Assembly: GCA_029263555.1 (NCBI GenBank)
Contig: JAJUFW010000007.1
Span: 1 to 18,743 of the forward strand
Source: Alphaproteobacteria bacterium
Lineage (GTDB): Bacteria; Pseudomonadota; Alphaproteobacteria; DSM-16000; Inquilinaceae
Length of the DNA stretch: 18,743 nt
Direction: 5' to 3'
Every line of letters begins with the position of its first letter. Within the stretch, counting starts at the first letter, position 1. The translations under genes and the position numbers were made by a program. Below are positions 6,237-12,939 of this stretch, piece by piece. A model generated the notes under the pieces. It searched no databases, had not been told where the DNA came from, and saw only the letters and a list, made by a program, of their open reading frames with translations.

Positions 6237-6633
6237 CGGCATCGGAAAGCTGTCCGTCGTCGTCTTCGACGGCCGCTACGACCGGGTTCATTACGCGCTC
6301 GTGATGGCGAGCGCCGCGGCGGCGACCGGGCGGCCGGCGACGCTGTTCTTCACGGGCGGCGCGGTGCACGCGCTCGTTCCCGGCGGCTGGCGGCGGCTCG
6401 ACGGCGATCCTGAGCGGCGCGACGCCCATCTGCGCGAGCGGGGGATCGGGACCTTCGAGGATCTGCTCCACGCCTGCGCCGAGCTGGGGGTCCGTTTCAT
6501 CGCCTGCGAGATGGGGCTGAGGGCGGAAGGGCTGGTCGCCGCGGATCTCGATCCGGCGCTCGGGATCGAGATCGCCGGGGTCGTGACACTGCTCGGCGAC
6601 GCCCGGGCCGACGGCGCCCTGATCTTCGTCTGA
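6229..6633 (+). CDS. DsrE/DsrF-like family protein
   Basis: A 134-residue small alpha/beta protein of the DsrE-like superfamily, members of which include sulfur-relay proteins (TusBCD, DsrEFH) and related peroxiredoxin-like folds. The first strand reads KLSVVVFDGRYDRVHYALVMASAA split across 7-30, then ATLFFTGGAVHALV near 37-50, and RFIACEMGL at 89-97 places Cys93 at the position of the conserved family cysteine; Cys83 precedes it. It overlaps the 3' end of the MoeB-like gene by eight bases, so it is likely co-translated, and the pairing of an E1-like sulfur-carrier activator with a sulfur-relay-like protein suggests a shared sulfur-transfer function. That functional link is inference. Its stop lies 13 bases from the stop of the converging reductase gene. 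Confidence 0.85.
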   Translation: MADGIGKLSVVVFDGRYDRVHYALVMASAAAATGRPATLFFTGGAVHALVPGGWRRLDGDPERRDAHLRERGIGTFEDLLHACAELGVRFIACEMGLRAEGLVAADLDPALGIEIAGVVTLLGDARADGALIFV

Positions 6634-6646
6634 GCCCTGCGCCGTC

Positions 6647-7636
6647 CTAGAACTCGGTCGAGATCACGCGGTCGGGCGGCCGGTGGCCGTCGATGAAGGT
6701 GCGGATATTGACGATCACCTTTTCGCCCATGTCGATGCGGCCCTCCAGGGTGGCCGAGCCCATGTGCGGCAGCAGCACGACGTTCGGCAGCTTCAGGAGC
6801 TTCCGGTTGACCGCGGGCTCGTGCTCGAAGACGTCCAGCCCCGCCGCCCCCAGCTCGCCCCGCTGAAGCATCCGGGTCAGCGCCGCCTCGTCGATGACCT
6901 CGCCCCGCGAGGTGTTGACCAGGATCGCGTCCCGCTTCATCAGCGCCAGCCGGCGGGCCGACAGCAGGTGGTAGGTCGCCGGAGTGCGCGGGCAGTTGAT
7001 GGAGACGATGTCCATGCGGGCCAGCATCTGGTCCAGGCTTTCCCAATAGGTCGCCTCGAGCTCCTGCGCGATCTCCGGATGGACCCGCCGCCGATTGTGA
7101 TAATGAATCGAAAGGCCGAAGCCGCGGGCCCGCCGGGTGACCGCCTGGCCGATGCGGCCCATGCCGATGATGCCGAGGCGCTTGCCGTAGAGCCGATGCC
7201 CAAGCATGGAGGTCGGGCTCCAGCCGGTCCATTCGCCCGACCGGACCAGCCGCTCGCCCTCGACCAGACGCCGTGCCGCGGCCAGGATCAGCGCCCTGGT
7301 CATGTCGGCGGTGTCCTCGGTCAGGACGCCGGGCGTGTTGGTCACGACGATCCCGCGGGCATGGGCCGCGGCGAGATCGATGTGATCGACCCCGGTGCCG
7401 AAGCTGGCGATCATCTTCAGGCGGGGGCCGGCAGCCTCGATCACGCCGGCGTCGATCGTGTCGGTGACCGTCGGGACCAGGACGTCGGCCTCGGCCATGG
7501 CGGCCATCAGCTCGTCCCGGGTCATGGCGCGGTCCTCGATGTTCAGCCGGGCATCGAAGAGTTCCATCATGCGCGTCTCGATCACGTCCGGCAGCTTGCG
7601 CGTGACGATGACGAGCGGCTTCCTGCGGTCCGGCAT
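6647..7636 (-). CDS. gyaR: D-2-hydroxyacid dehydrogenase, glyoxylate/hydroxypyruvate reductase type (GyaR-like)
   Basis: NAD(P)-dependent reductase expected to interconvert glyoxylate/glycolate and hydroxypyruvate/D-glycerate. The 329-residue product is normal for the family: substrate-domain segment ASFGTGVDHID at 77-87, Rossmann motif GMGRIG at 158-163, and the catalytic set Arg244 (NTSRGEVID), Glu273 (DVFEHEP) and His291 (LLPHMGSAT). After the second strand comes HNRRR, whose arginines would favour NADP(H), though cofactor choice is not proven. Start at 7636 is supported by an AAAGG on the minus strand and by MPDRRKPLVIVTRKLP matching family N-termini; the frame continues upstream without plausible sequence. 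It is divergent from the SH3 protein gene and convergent with the DsrE-like gene. Other substrates, for example phosphonate or longer 2-ketoacids, are possible. Confidence 0.92.
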   Translation of the reverse strand: MPDRRKPLVIVTRKLPDVIETRMMELFDARLNIEDRAMTRDELMAAMAEADVLVPTVTDTIDAGVIEAAGPRLKMIASFGTGVDHIDLAAAHARGIVVTNTPGVLTEDTADMTRALILAAARRLVEGERLVRSGEWTGWSPTSMLGHRLYGKRLGIIGMGRIGQAVTRRARGFGLSIHYHNRRRVHPEIAQELEATYWESLDQMLARMDIVSINCPRTPATYHLLSARRLALMKRDAILVNTSRGEVIDEAALTRMLQRGELGAAGLDVFEHEPAVNRKLLKLPNVVLLPHMGSATLEGRIDMGEKVIVNIRTFIDGHRPPDRVISTEF

Positions 7637-7763
7637 GGCGTCGACCTTTCGCCGAAGAAGACGGGCGTAGCGATCCTGCCCATACCAAGCGGCCGGGCGG
7701 TCGTCCAGACCGAACCGGAAGAGAGGGCGCGCCTCCGGTCGCCTTCCGCCTGTCGGCATCGCC

Positions 7764-7794
7764 TTGACCCCGGCCAAGGGGCGGGCCGTATAAT
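7764..7794 (+). promoter_or_regulatory. Sigma-70-type promoter for the SH3-domain protein
   Basis: TTGACC (7764-7769) and a perfect TATAAT (7789-7794) are 19 bases apart, 45 bases before the ATG at 7839. The spacing is slightly long but both boxes are near consensus and stand out against GC-rich surroundings. The -10 box is flanked by the inverted repeat GGGCCG (7783-7788) / CGGCCC (7795-7800). Confidence 0.65.
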
Positions 7795-7838
7795 CGGCCC
7801 CGCTTTCCGCCCGAATTCTCGAGCCTTTACCGTCCCTG

Positions 7839-8348
7839 ATGTCTTTCCGCCTGACCGCTTTCCTGGCGCTGGTGGCCGGGATTCTTCTCGGCGCCGGCGC
7901 GGTGTCGGCCGACAGCGGCCTGCCCGTGCCGCGCTTCGTCACGCTCGGCTCGGGGGAGGTCAATGTCCGGACCGGTCCGGGATCGCGCTATCCCGTCGAA
8001 TGGGTCTTCGTCCGGCGCGATCTCCCGGTCGAGGTCATCGCCGAGTTCGACACCTGGCGCCGGATCCGTGACGTCGAGGGCGCCGAAGGATGGGTGCACC
8101 AATCGATGCTGTCGGGCAGGCGCAGCCTGGTGGTCACCGGTGCCGAGCCGCGGAATCTCCACGCCGACCCCGACGGAAACTCGCCGGTGGTCGCCCGGGT
8201 GGAGCCGGGCGTGATCGGACGGCTCCTGCGCTGCCCGGAGGCGGGCCGGGCCGACAGCGCCTGGTGCTACTGCGACATTTCCGGCTATCGCGGGTGGCTC
8301 CGGCGGACCGAGATCTGGGGGATCTATCCGGACGAGGCGTTCGGCTGA
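7839..8348 (+). CDS. Exported protein with two bacterial SH3-like domains
   Basis: A 169-residue protein with a signal peptide (hydrophobic core about 6-21, probable cleavage after AVSA at 21-24), followed by two tandem SH3-like segments of about 60 residues: about 33-93, containing VNVRTGPGSRYPVEWVF, and about 96-157, containing the weaker repeat NLHADPDGNSPVVARV. The type resembles the SH3_4 group common in alphaproteobacteria, thought to act in the periplasm, perhaps on peptidoglycan. Three cysteines lie in the second domain (Cys132, Cys143, Cys145). No catalytic domain is attached. The start is supported by the promoter at 7764-7794 giving a short leader; the ribosome site is weak. It is followed, 130 bases on, by fabA but the functional link is unclear. 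Confidence 0.88.
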   Translation: MSFRLTAFLALVAGILLGAGAVSADSGLPVPRFVTLGSGEVNVRTGPGSRYPVEWVFVRRDLPVEVIAEFDTWRRIRDVEGAEGWVHQSMLSGRRSLVVTGAEPRNLHADPDGNSPVVARVEPGVIGRLLRCPEAGRADSAWCYCDISGYRGWLRRTEIWGIYPDEAFG

Positions 8349-8367
8349 CCGGCTGAGCCCATCCACC

Positions 8368-8381
8368 CCTTTCGGAAGGGA
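8368..8381 (+). terminator. Small hairpin between the SH3 gene and fabA
   Basis: CCCTT (8368-8372), loop TCGG, AAGGG (8377-8381), 20 bases after the SH3 gene stop. The stem is short and no T-run follows, so it is at best a weak terminator. Just beyond, at 8410-8415 and 8432-8437, TTGTGC and TACATT with 16 bases between could be the fabA promoter, but match consensus only loosely. Confidence 0.25.
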
Positions 8382-8478
8382 ACCTTCGACGGATCTTCCG
8401 ATTGAAACCTTGTGCGTCTATCGAAATCCTTTACATTCGCCGTTTCCGGCTTCGCCAAGAAACCAGGCCCAGAAAGAC

Positions 8479-8994
8479 GTGACCGGTAAGAACAGCTACT
8501 CCTACGAAGAACTCCTGCAGTGCGCCCACGGTGAATTGTTCGGCGAGGGCAATGCGCGATTGCCGCTTCCCCCGATGCTGATGTTCGACCGGATTACCCG
8601 GATCTCGGACGAGGGCGGGGCGAACGGCAAGGGGGAGATCGAGGCTGAATTCGACATCCGCCCCGATCTCTGGTTCTTCGAATGTCATTTCGAATCGGAT
8701 CCGGTGATGCCGGGCTGCCTCGGCCTCGACGCCCTGTGGCAGCTTCTGGGCTTCTTCCTGGGCTGGATCGGTGCGCCCGGCCGCGGCCGCGCGCTGGGCG
8801 TCGGCGAGGTCAAGCTGACCGGCCAGATCCTGCCGACGGCGAAGAAGGTCGCCTACAAGCTGGACCTGAAGCGGGTGATCAACCGAAAGCTGGTGCTGGG
8901 CATCGCCGACGGCATCGTTCAGGTCGACGGCAAGACTATCTACGAGGCGAAGGACCTTCGGGTCGGCCTCTTCACCGCGACCGAGCAGCTCTAG
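8479..8994 (+). CDS. fabA: 3-hydroxydecanoyl-ACP dehydratase / trans-2,cis-3-decenoyl-ACP isomerase FabA
   Basis: Dehydrates 3-hydroxyacyl-ACP and isomerises the C10 intermediate, which starts the oxygen-independent route to unsaturated fatty acids. The core is unmistakable: FFECHFESDPVMPGCLGLDA at 67-86 holds catalytic His70 and Asp84, and GRALGVGEVKLTGQ follows. The usual E. coli protein is 172 residues; starting at the GTG at 8479 gives 171 and aligns VTGKNSYSYEELL with its N-terminus, so I prefer this to an upstream frame start at 8410 that would add 23 residues not like the family. The ribosome site is weak (AGAAAG just upstream). fabB follows after 36 bases and fabI after that, an arrangement seen in other proteobacteria; the three are likely one operon. 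Confidence in function is very high; in the exact start, moderate. Confidence 0.96.
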   Translation: MTGKNSYSYEELLQCAHGELFGEGNARLPLPPMLMFDRITRISDEGGANGKGEIEAEFDIRPDLWFFECHFESDPVMPGCLGLDALWQLLGFFLGWIGAPGRGRALGVGEVKLTGQILPTAKKVAYKLDLKRVINRKLVLGIADGIVQVDGKTIYEAKDLRVGLFTATEQL

Positions 8995-9030
8995 CCGCTC
9001 GCGACCGGGAAGCATTTCTGGGAGCAGTTC

Positions 9031-10260
9031 ATGCGACGCGTGGTGGTCACCGGGATCGGCATCGTTTCGCCCATCGGCAACGATCAGCACGAGGTGCTGG
9101 AAAGTCTGCGCAACGGCAAGTCGGGCATCGTCTTCTCCGAGGAGTACAAGGAGTTGGGCTTCCGCAGCCATGTCCACGGCTCGGTCAAGCTGAACACCGA
9201 CGACGTGGTCGATCGCAAGCTGAAGCGGTTCATGGGCGAAGGCGCGGCCTACAACTACATCGCCATGGAACAGGCGATCGCCGATGCCGGCCTCGAGGAA
9301 TCGGAGGTGTCGAACGAACGCACCGGCCTGATCATGGGATCGGGCGGGCCCTCCACCTCGAACCTCGTTGCGGCCGCCGACATCACCCGGGAGAAAGGGC
9401 CGAAGCGCGTCGGCCCCTACATGGTGCCCCGGACCATGTCGTCGACCAACTCCGCGACTCTGGCCACGCCGTTCCGGATCAAGGGCGTCAACTACTCGAT
9501 CAGCTCCGCCTGCTCGACCAGCGCCCATTGCATCGGCAACGGGGCCGAGCTGATCCAGTGGGGCAAGCAGGACATCGTCTTTGCCGGCGGCGGCGAGGAA
9601 CTGCACTGGACCCTCAGCGTCCTGTTCGACGCCATGGGCGCGCTCTCGTCCAAGTTCAACGACACGCCGTCCCGCGCATCGCGCGCCTATGACGTCGACC
9701 GCGACGGTTTCGTCATCGCCGGCGGCGGCGGCGTCGTGGTGCTGGAGGCGCTGGAGCACGCCAAGGCCCGCGGCGCCAGGATCTCCGCCGAGCTGGTCGG
9801 CTATGGCGCGACCTCGGACGGCTACGACATGGTCCAGCCCTCGGGCGAGGGCGCCGTGCGCTGCATGCGCCAGGCCCTGGCGACCGTCGACTGCCCGGTC
9901 GACTATATCAACACCCACGGCACGTCGACGCCGATCGGCGACGTGCGCGAGCTCCAGGCCATCCGCGAGGTCTTCGGCGACGTGCCGGCGGAAGCACGGC
10001 CCTGGATCAGCTCCACCAAGTCGCTGACCGGCCATTCACTCGGGGCCGCCGGCGTTCACGAGGCGATCTATTCGCTTCTTATGCTGAAAGAAGACTTCGT
10101 CGCCGCCTCCGCCCATATCGACCAGCTGGATCCGGAAGCCGAAGGCATGAAGATCGCGCTCGCCCGGCAGGACCGGGCGGGGCTCAACTGTGTCATCTCC
10201 AACAGCTTCGGATTCGGCGGGACCAACGCAACCCTCGCCTTCAAGCGCCTGGACGCCTGA
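9031..10260 (+). CDS. fabB: 3-oxoacyl-ACP synthase I (FabB)
   Basis: Condensing enzyme that elongates acyl-ACP with malonyl-ACP, including the cis-3-decenoyl-ACP made by FabA; the partner that commits carbon to unsaturated fatty acids. The 409-residue product has the KAS catalytic triad Cys161 (SSACSTSAH), His296 (INTHGTSTP) and His335 (GHSLGAAGVHE), with Lys330 (STKSLTGHS) in place. The closing glycine-rich SNSFGFGGTNA is present. Being next to fabA and having the FabB-like length argue for FabB over FabF. GGGAG at 9020-9024 lies six bases from the ATG. It is 36 bases after fabA and 31 bases before fabI, same strand. Confidence 0.96.
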   Translation: MRRVVVTGIGIVSPIGNDQHEVLESLRNGKSGIVFSEEYKELGFRSHVHGSVKLNTDDVVDRKLKRFMGEGAAYNYIAMEQAIADAGLEESEVSNERTGLIMGSGGPSTSNLVAAADITREKGPKRVGPYMVPRTMSSTNSATLATPFRIKGVNYSISSACSTSAHCIGNGAELIQWGKQDIVFAGGGEELHWTLSVLFDAMGALSSKFNDTPSRASRAYDVDRDGFVIAGGGGVVVLEALEHAKARGARISAELVGYGATSDGYDMVQPSGEGAVRCMRQALATVDCPVDYINTHGTSTPIGDVRELQAIREVFGDVPAEARPWISSTKSLTGHSLGAAGVHEAIYSLLMLKEDFVAASAHIDQLDPEAEGMKIALARQDRAGLNCVISNSFGFGGTNATLAFKRLDA

Positions 10261-10291
10261 TCCGGCCTCGCATCATTCGGGAAAAAAAGTA

Positions 10292-11098
10292 ATGACCGAA
10301 ACGGGTTTGATGGCCGGCAAGCGCGGCCTGATCATGGGCGTGGCCAATGATCACTCGATCGCCTGGGGCATCGCGCAGGCCGTTCATCGCCAGGGGGCGG
10401 AACTGGCCTTCACCTACCAGGGCGAAGCGTTCCGGCGGCGGGTCGAACCCCTGGCTCAGTCGCTCGGCAGTTCGGTCGTCCTTCCCTGCGACGTCGAGGA
10501 CGAGGCCAGCATGGATGCGGTCTTCGACACGATCGGATCGGAATGGGGCCGCCTGGACTTCGTCGTCCACGCCATCGCCTATTCCGACAAGCATGAGCTG
10601 AAGGGCCGCTATCTTGACACGACGGTCGAGAACTTCACCCGCACGCTCAGGATCTCCTGCTATTCCTTCACGGCCGTCGCCCAGCGCGCGCGGCCGCTGA
10701 TGACCGGGGGCGGCAGCCTGCTTACGCTGACCTATCTCGGCGCGGAACGGGTCATGCCCAACTACAACGTCATGGGCGTGGCCAAGGCCGCGCTGGAGGC
10801 GAGCGTCCGCTATCTCGCCAGCGATCTCGGGCCGGAAGGCATTCGGGTGAACGCGATTTCCGCCGGCCCGATGCGGACGCTGGCCGGCAGCGCGATCGGC
10901 GATGCGCGCTACGTCTTCAAGTTCACCCAGGATCACGCACCCTTGCGGCGGAACATCCTGATGGAGGAGGTCGGCGGCGCCGCGCTTTACCTCTTGAGCC
11001 CGCTGGCCGGCGGCGTCACCGGAGAGGTCCATCACGTGGATGGTGGGTTCCACGCGATCGGCATGCCGGCCCCCGCCAAGTCCGAGGTAGCCAACTGA
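10292..11098 (+). CDS. fabI: Enoyl-ACP reductase (NADH), FabI
   Basis: Reduces the trans-2-enoyl-ACP at the last step of each fatty acid elongation cycle. The 268-residue SDR-family protein shows the FabI-type nucleotide motif GLIMGVANDHSIAWGIA near 12-28, HAIAYSDK at 93-100, and the tyrosine-lysine pair Tyr158 and Lys165 in PNYNVMGVAKAA, with Tyr148 in TYLGAE upstream as in FabI proteins. The start at 10292 gives the normal N-terminus (MTETGLMAGKRGLI); an in-frame start 34 residues earlier lies inside fabB and is unlikely. The ribosome site is poor, with an A-run just upstream, so coupling to fabB translation is plausible. It ends the fabA-fabB-fabI operon and converges with the phosphodiesterase gene. 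The 58 bases after the stop are GC-rich with several overlapping inverted repeats and no T-run terminator that I can identify. Confidence 0.96.
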   Translation: MTETGLMAGKRGLIMGVANDHSIAWGIAQAVHRQGAELAFTYQGEAFRRRVEPLAQSLGSSVVLPCDVEDEASMDAVFDTIGSEWGRLDFVVHAIAYSDKHELKGRYLDTTVENFTRTLRISCYSFTAVAQRARPLMTGGGSLLTLTYLGAERVMPNYNVMGVAKAALEASVRYLASDLGPEGIRVNAISAGPMRTLAGSAIGDARYVFKFTQDHAPLRRNILMEEVGGAALYLLSPLAGGVTGEVHHVDGGFHAIGMPAPAKSEVAN

Positions 11099-11156
11099 CC
11101 TGAGATCGCGGGCCCCGGTCCGCCGCCCGCGGGCCGGTCCGGGACCCTGCCGGCGC

Positions 11157-11891
11157 TCAGGCGACCGCCAGGATCTCGTCGGGGCGGTCGCTGAAGACTG
11201 CCGCGACCCCGAGGCCGTAGAGCGTCCGCGCCCGCGGCGCCTCGTTCACCGTATAGGCCAGGACCGGCAGCCCTGTTTCGCGATAGTCGGCGATCGTCCG
11301 GGGCGTCTCCTTCTCGTGGCAGACATTCAGCGTCGCCGGCCTCAGCCGCGCGACGTTGTCGCGCCAGTCGTCGGGGCGTTCCCAGATGAGATAGCCCCGC
11401 GGCCAGTCCGGTGCGGTCTCCATCGCCTGGCGAAGGCTCTCCAGGGCGAAGCTCGAGATCAGCGGTGCGGGGCGTTCCGCGGGCCAGAGCGCCCGCGCCC
11501 GGGTCAGCGCCACCTCGGCCGTTTCCGCCTCCCGTCCGGGGCAGGGCTTGATCTCGATGTTGATCGCGAGATCCAGCTCGACGCAGAGCCGCAGCGCCTC
11601 GTCCAGGCTGGGCACGCGCTCGCCCTCGAACTCCCGGCCGAAGCGGATGCCGGCGTCGAGCGACCGGATGCGGTCGAAAGTCATGTCCCGCACCGGTCCC
11701 GTGCCGTCGGTCGTACGGTCGACCGTGTCGTCGTGGATCACGACCGGGACGCCGTCGCCGGTCAGCTTGACGTCGAATTCGACCATCCGCACGCCGAGCT
11801 CCGCGGATTTGCGGATGCCGGCAAGGGTGTTTTCGGGCGCATGACCGGCGGCACCGCGATGGCCGATCACCTTCGGCAGGGAAAACGACAT
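11157..11891 (-). CDS. ugpQ: Glycerophosphodiester phosphodiesterase
   Basis: Hydrolyses deacylated phospholipid headgroups (glycerophosphodiesters) to glycerol-3-phosphate and an alcohol. The 244-residue product has the GDPD signature: His11/Arg12 in GHRGAAGHAPENT, Glu20/Asn21, Glu38/Asp40 in VEFDVKLT, His53 in VIHDDTVDRTTDGTG, and Glu113/Lys115 in NIEIKP, together forming the metal site and the two catalytic histidines. No signal peptide is seen, so it is likely the cytoplasmic UgpQ type rather than periplasmic GlpQ. The ATG at 11891 has GAAGGG shortly upstream; a GTG at 11918 would add nine residues. No sugar/glycerophosphate transporter genes are adjacent, so the symbol is by resemblance. 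Upstream, 11892-12023 holds no gene that I can support. Confidence 0.93.
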   Translation of the reverse strand: MSFSLPKVIGHRGAAGHAPENTLAGIRKSAELGVRMVEFDVKLTGDGVPVVIHDDTVDRTTDGTGPVRDMTFDRIRSLDAGIRFGREFEGERVPSLDEALRLCVELDLAINIEIKPCPGREAETAEVALTRARALWPAERPAPLISSFALESLRQAMETAPDWPRGYLIWERPDDWRDNVARLRPATLNVCHEKETPRTIADYRETGLPVLAYTVNEAPRARTLYGLGVAAVFSDRPDEILAVA

Positions 11892-12023
11892 GGAACCCTT
11901 CGACTGAACGCCGTGCACTGTCCGGACGCCTTTCGGGACCGGGCCCAGGAACTTACCCCGGGAAGCGGGGCGGCGCCATAGGCACGAAGGGGGAGATCGC
12001 GGGTCCCGGCCGGGGCGGCCCGG

Positions 12024-12497
12024 TCAGGAGATGCCGCCCTTCGACCGCGCAAGGCCGCCGGCGGGCGCGCGCTGCTCCCCACCGGCAAGGCGGGTGACGG
12101 ACATGATGCCGCGCGGCCGGTCCCCCCGCAGCAGGGCGTCCAGCCGGTCGAGCAGTTCGCGGCCCCGGGCCGTCAGCGTCACGATCTTGCGGCGCCGTTC
12201 CCGCGGATCCTCCCGGGAGGTCACGAGGTCGTGGCCCGGCTTCCGGAAGGAGTGCCATTCGCTCAGCGCCGCAACGTTCCTGGAGGCGGAGGACTGGGCG
12301 ACGTCCAGCCGCTCGGCCAGCTCGCGAATGGAGATGCCTTCGTTGCGGGCGATCGTCAGGAAGGACAGGGCGTACTGGATCGGCATGTCGGGATCGAGGC
12401 GCCGGAACTCCTCCAGCACCTCGATCAGGCGGTCGATGCGGATCTCGGGCGATGCATCGCCGACGCGATCAGCGGCCGCACGCTCGTTGCCGGCCAT
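12024..12497 (-). CDS. MarR-family winged-helix transcriptional regulator
   Basis: A 157-residue DNA-binding regulator. The helix-turn-helix spans about 56-80 (SIRELAERLDVAQSSASRNV), and the wing about 89-108 is rich in Arg/Asp (TSREDPRERRRKIVTLT), the classic MarR pattern. Helices at 17-33 and 109-124 would form the dimer interface. Residues 130-157 form an unusual Gly/Ala/Arg tail. An AAGGAG at 12506-12511 on the minus strand, eight bases from the ATG, fixes the start. Its gene overlaps the small uncharacterised ORF at 12469-12675 by 29 bases, and both probably share the promoter at 12885-12914. MarR proteins commonly repress their own operon and respond to small aromatic or oxidant signals, but the ligand cannot be read from sequence. 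It is not adjacent to an efflux or degradation gene. Confidence 0.9.
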   Translation of the reverse strand: MAGNERAAADRVGDASPEIRIDRLIEVLEEFRRLDPDMPIQYALSFLTIARNEGISIRELAERLDVAQSSASRNVAALSEWHSFRKPGHDLVTSREDPRERRRKIVTLTARGRELLDRLDALLRGDRPRGIMSVTRLAGGEQRAPAGGLARSKGGIS

Positions 12498-12675
12498 CAG
12501 GCAGGCTCCTTCCGCGCGGCGCCCAGGAACGGGGCGTGAGAATGACGTTGAACCGGCCGATCCACAGGATCACCTCCCGGCCTTCCCGCCGGACGTGGAA
12601 CCAACCGTCCGGACGCGCCCAAGCTGCATACTCAACGTAGATCTGTCCGCCTGGAATCTTGAAAAACCCGCTCAT
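12469..12675 (-). CDS. Small protein of unknown function upstream of the MarR regulator
   Basis: A 68-residue reading frame directly upstream of, and overlapping by 29 bases, the MarR gene. The first two thirds (FKIPGGQIYVEYAAWARPD, then GWFHVRREGREVILWIGRFN) alternate hydrophobic and charged residues like a small beta-strand protein; the Arg/Pro/Gly-rich last 20 residues overlap the marR ribosome site and start and look less constrained. A GGGGGA five bases before the ATG could be its ribosome site. I recognise no family. Evidence that it is real: plausible composition, ribosome site, and position in a probable operon behind a good promoter. Against: short, and no family match. It could be a co-factor of the regulator or an unrelated small protein. 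Confidence 0.5.
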   Translation of the reverse strand: MSGFFKIPGGQIYVEYAAWARPDGWFHVRREGREVILWIGRFNVILTPRSWAPRGRSLPDGRQRACGR

Positions 12676-12884
12676 GAAATCCCCCGGAACGCTGTTGGGC
12701 CGAAGGCCGCGACAGCCAGGAAAAGGTGCTGACAGGACCGCCGCTCGACGGAGCGACCTGAATCCAGAGTCGGGATGTCATCGTCCTGAACATTAACCTC
12801 TCCCTTGTTCCGGGTGATTTGGTGCCTCTGGGGCACGGAACGCACCGGGCCCGGACCGGGACGGTCCGCCGACGCATATCCTAC
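12676..12884 (-). other. Long leader between the MarR-operon promoter and its first recognisable ORF
   Basis: About 200 bases would be transcribed from the promoter at 12885-12914 before the small ORF starts at 12675. The stretch holds short inverted repeats such as CGGACC/GGTCCG and CCGGGCCCGG around 12845-12870, and a 53-codon frame starting at 12793 (minus strand) behind GGGAGAGG at 12797-12804. That frame's product is Ser/Arg-rich and looks non-coding, so I do not call it a gene, but it could be a leader peptide. No known riboswitch was recognised. Confidence 0.3.
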
Positions 12885-12914
12885 AATATTTCCGATATCG
12901 GATGCGTCTGTCAA
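12885..12914 (-). promoter_or_regulatory. Sigma-70-like promoter for the small ORF-MarR unit
   Basis: On the minus strand a perfect TTGACA (complement of 12909-12914) is followed after 18 bases by AATATT (12885-12890), which matches the -10 consensus at four of six positions. It points toward the small ORF and marR. A perfect palindrome fills most of the spacer. The boxes are seen directly; use in vivo is inferred. Confidence 0.6.
12891..12902. promoter_or_regulatory. Perfect 12-bp palindrome in the promoter spacer, candidate MarR operator
   Basis: TCCGATATCGGA at 12891-12902 is fully symmetric and sits between the -35 and -10 boxes of the leftward promoter. Winged-helix regulators of the MarR type bind short dyads of this kind and often control their own promoter, so autoregulation by the regulator encoded at 12024-12497 is a natural reading. 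No second copy is apparent elsewhere in the window. Confidence 0.5.
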
Positions 12915-12939
12915 CGGGCGAGGGGCATGGGATGCACCC

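Noticed and set aside
6683..8071. 462-codon plus-strand frame opposite the hydroxyacid dehydrogenase
   Set aside because: Shadow of the minus-strand reductase and of the SH3 gene in another frame; no recognisable domain.
8410..8478. Longer FabA N-terminus starting at 8410
   Set aside because: The extra 23 residues do not resemble FabA proteins; GTG at 8479 gives the usual length and alignment.
8431..10035. 534-codon minus-strand frame opposite fabA and fabB
   Set aside because: Antisense shadow of two clear fatty acid genes; no domains recognisable.
11099..11156. Terminator between the convergent fabI and phosphodiesterase genes
   Set aside because: Several overlapping GC-rich inverted repeats can be drawn, but none is followed by a T-run and no single stem stands out.
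12632..12793. 53-codon frame on the minus strand with a good ribosome site upstream of the small ORF
   Set aside because: The product is Ser/Arg-rich without alternation typical of protein structure, it overlaps the better ORF at 12469-12675 by 44 bases, and no family is recognisable. Kept only as a possible leader peptide.
12672..12914. 80-codon minus-strand frame ending in an ATGA overlap with the small ORF
   Set aside because: Its apparent start lies on the -35 box of the promoter, it has no ribosome site and its sequence looks non-coding; the ATGA overlap is probably chance.
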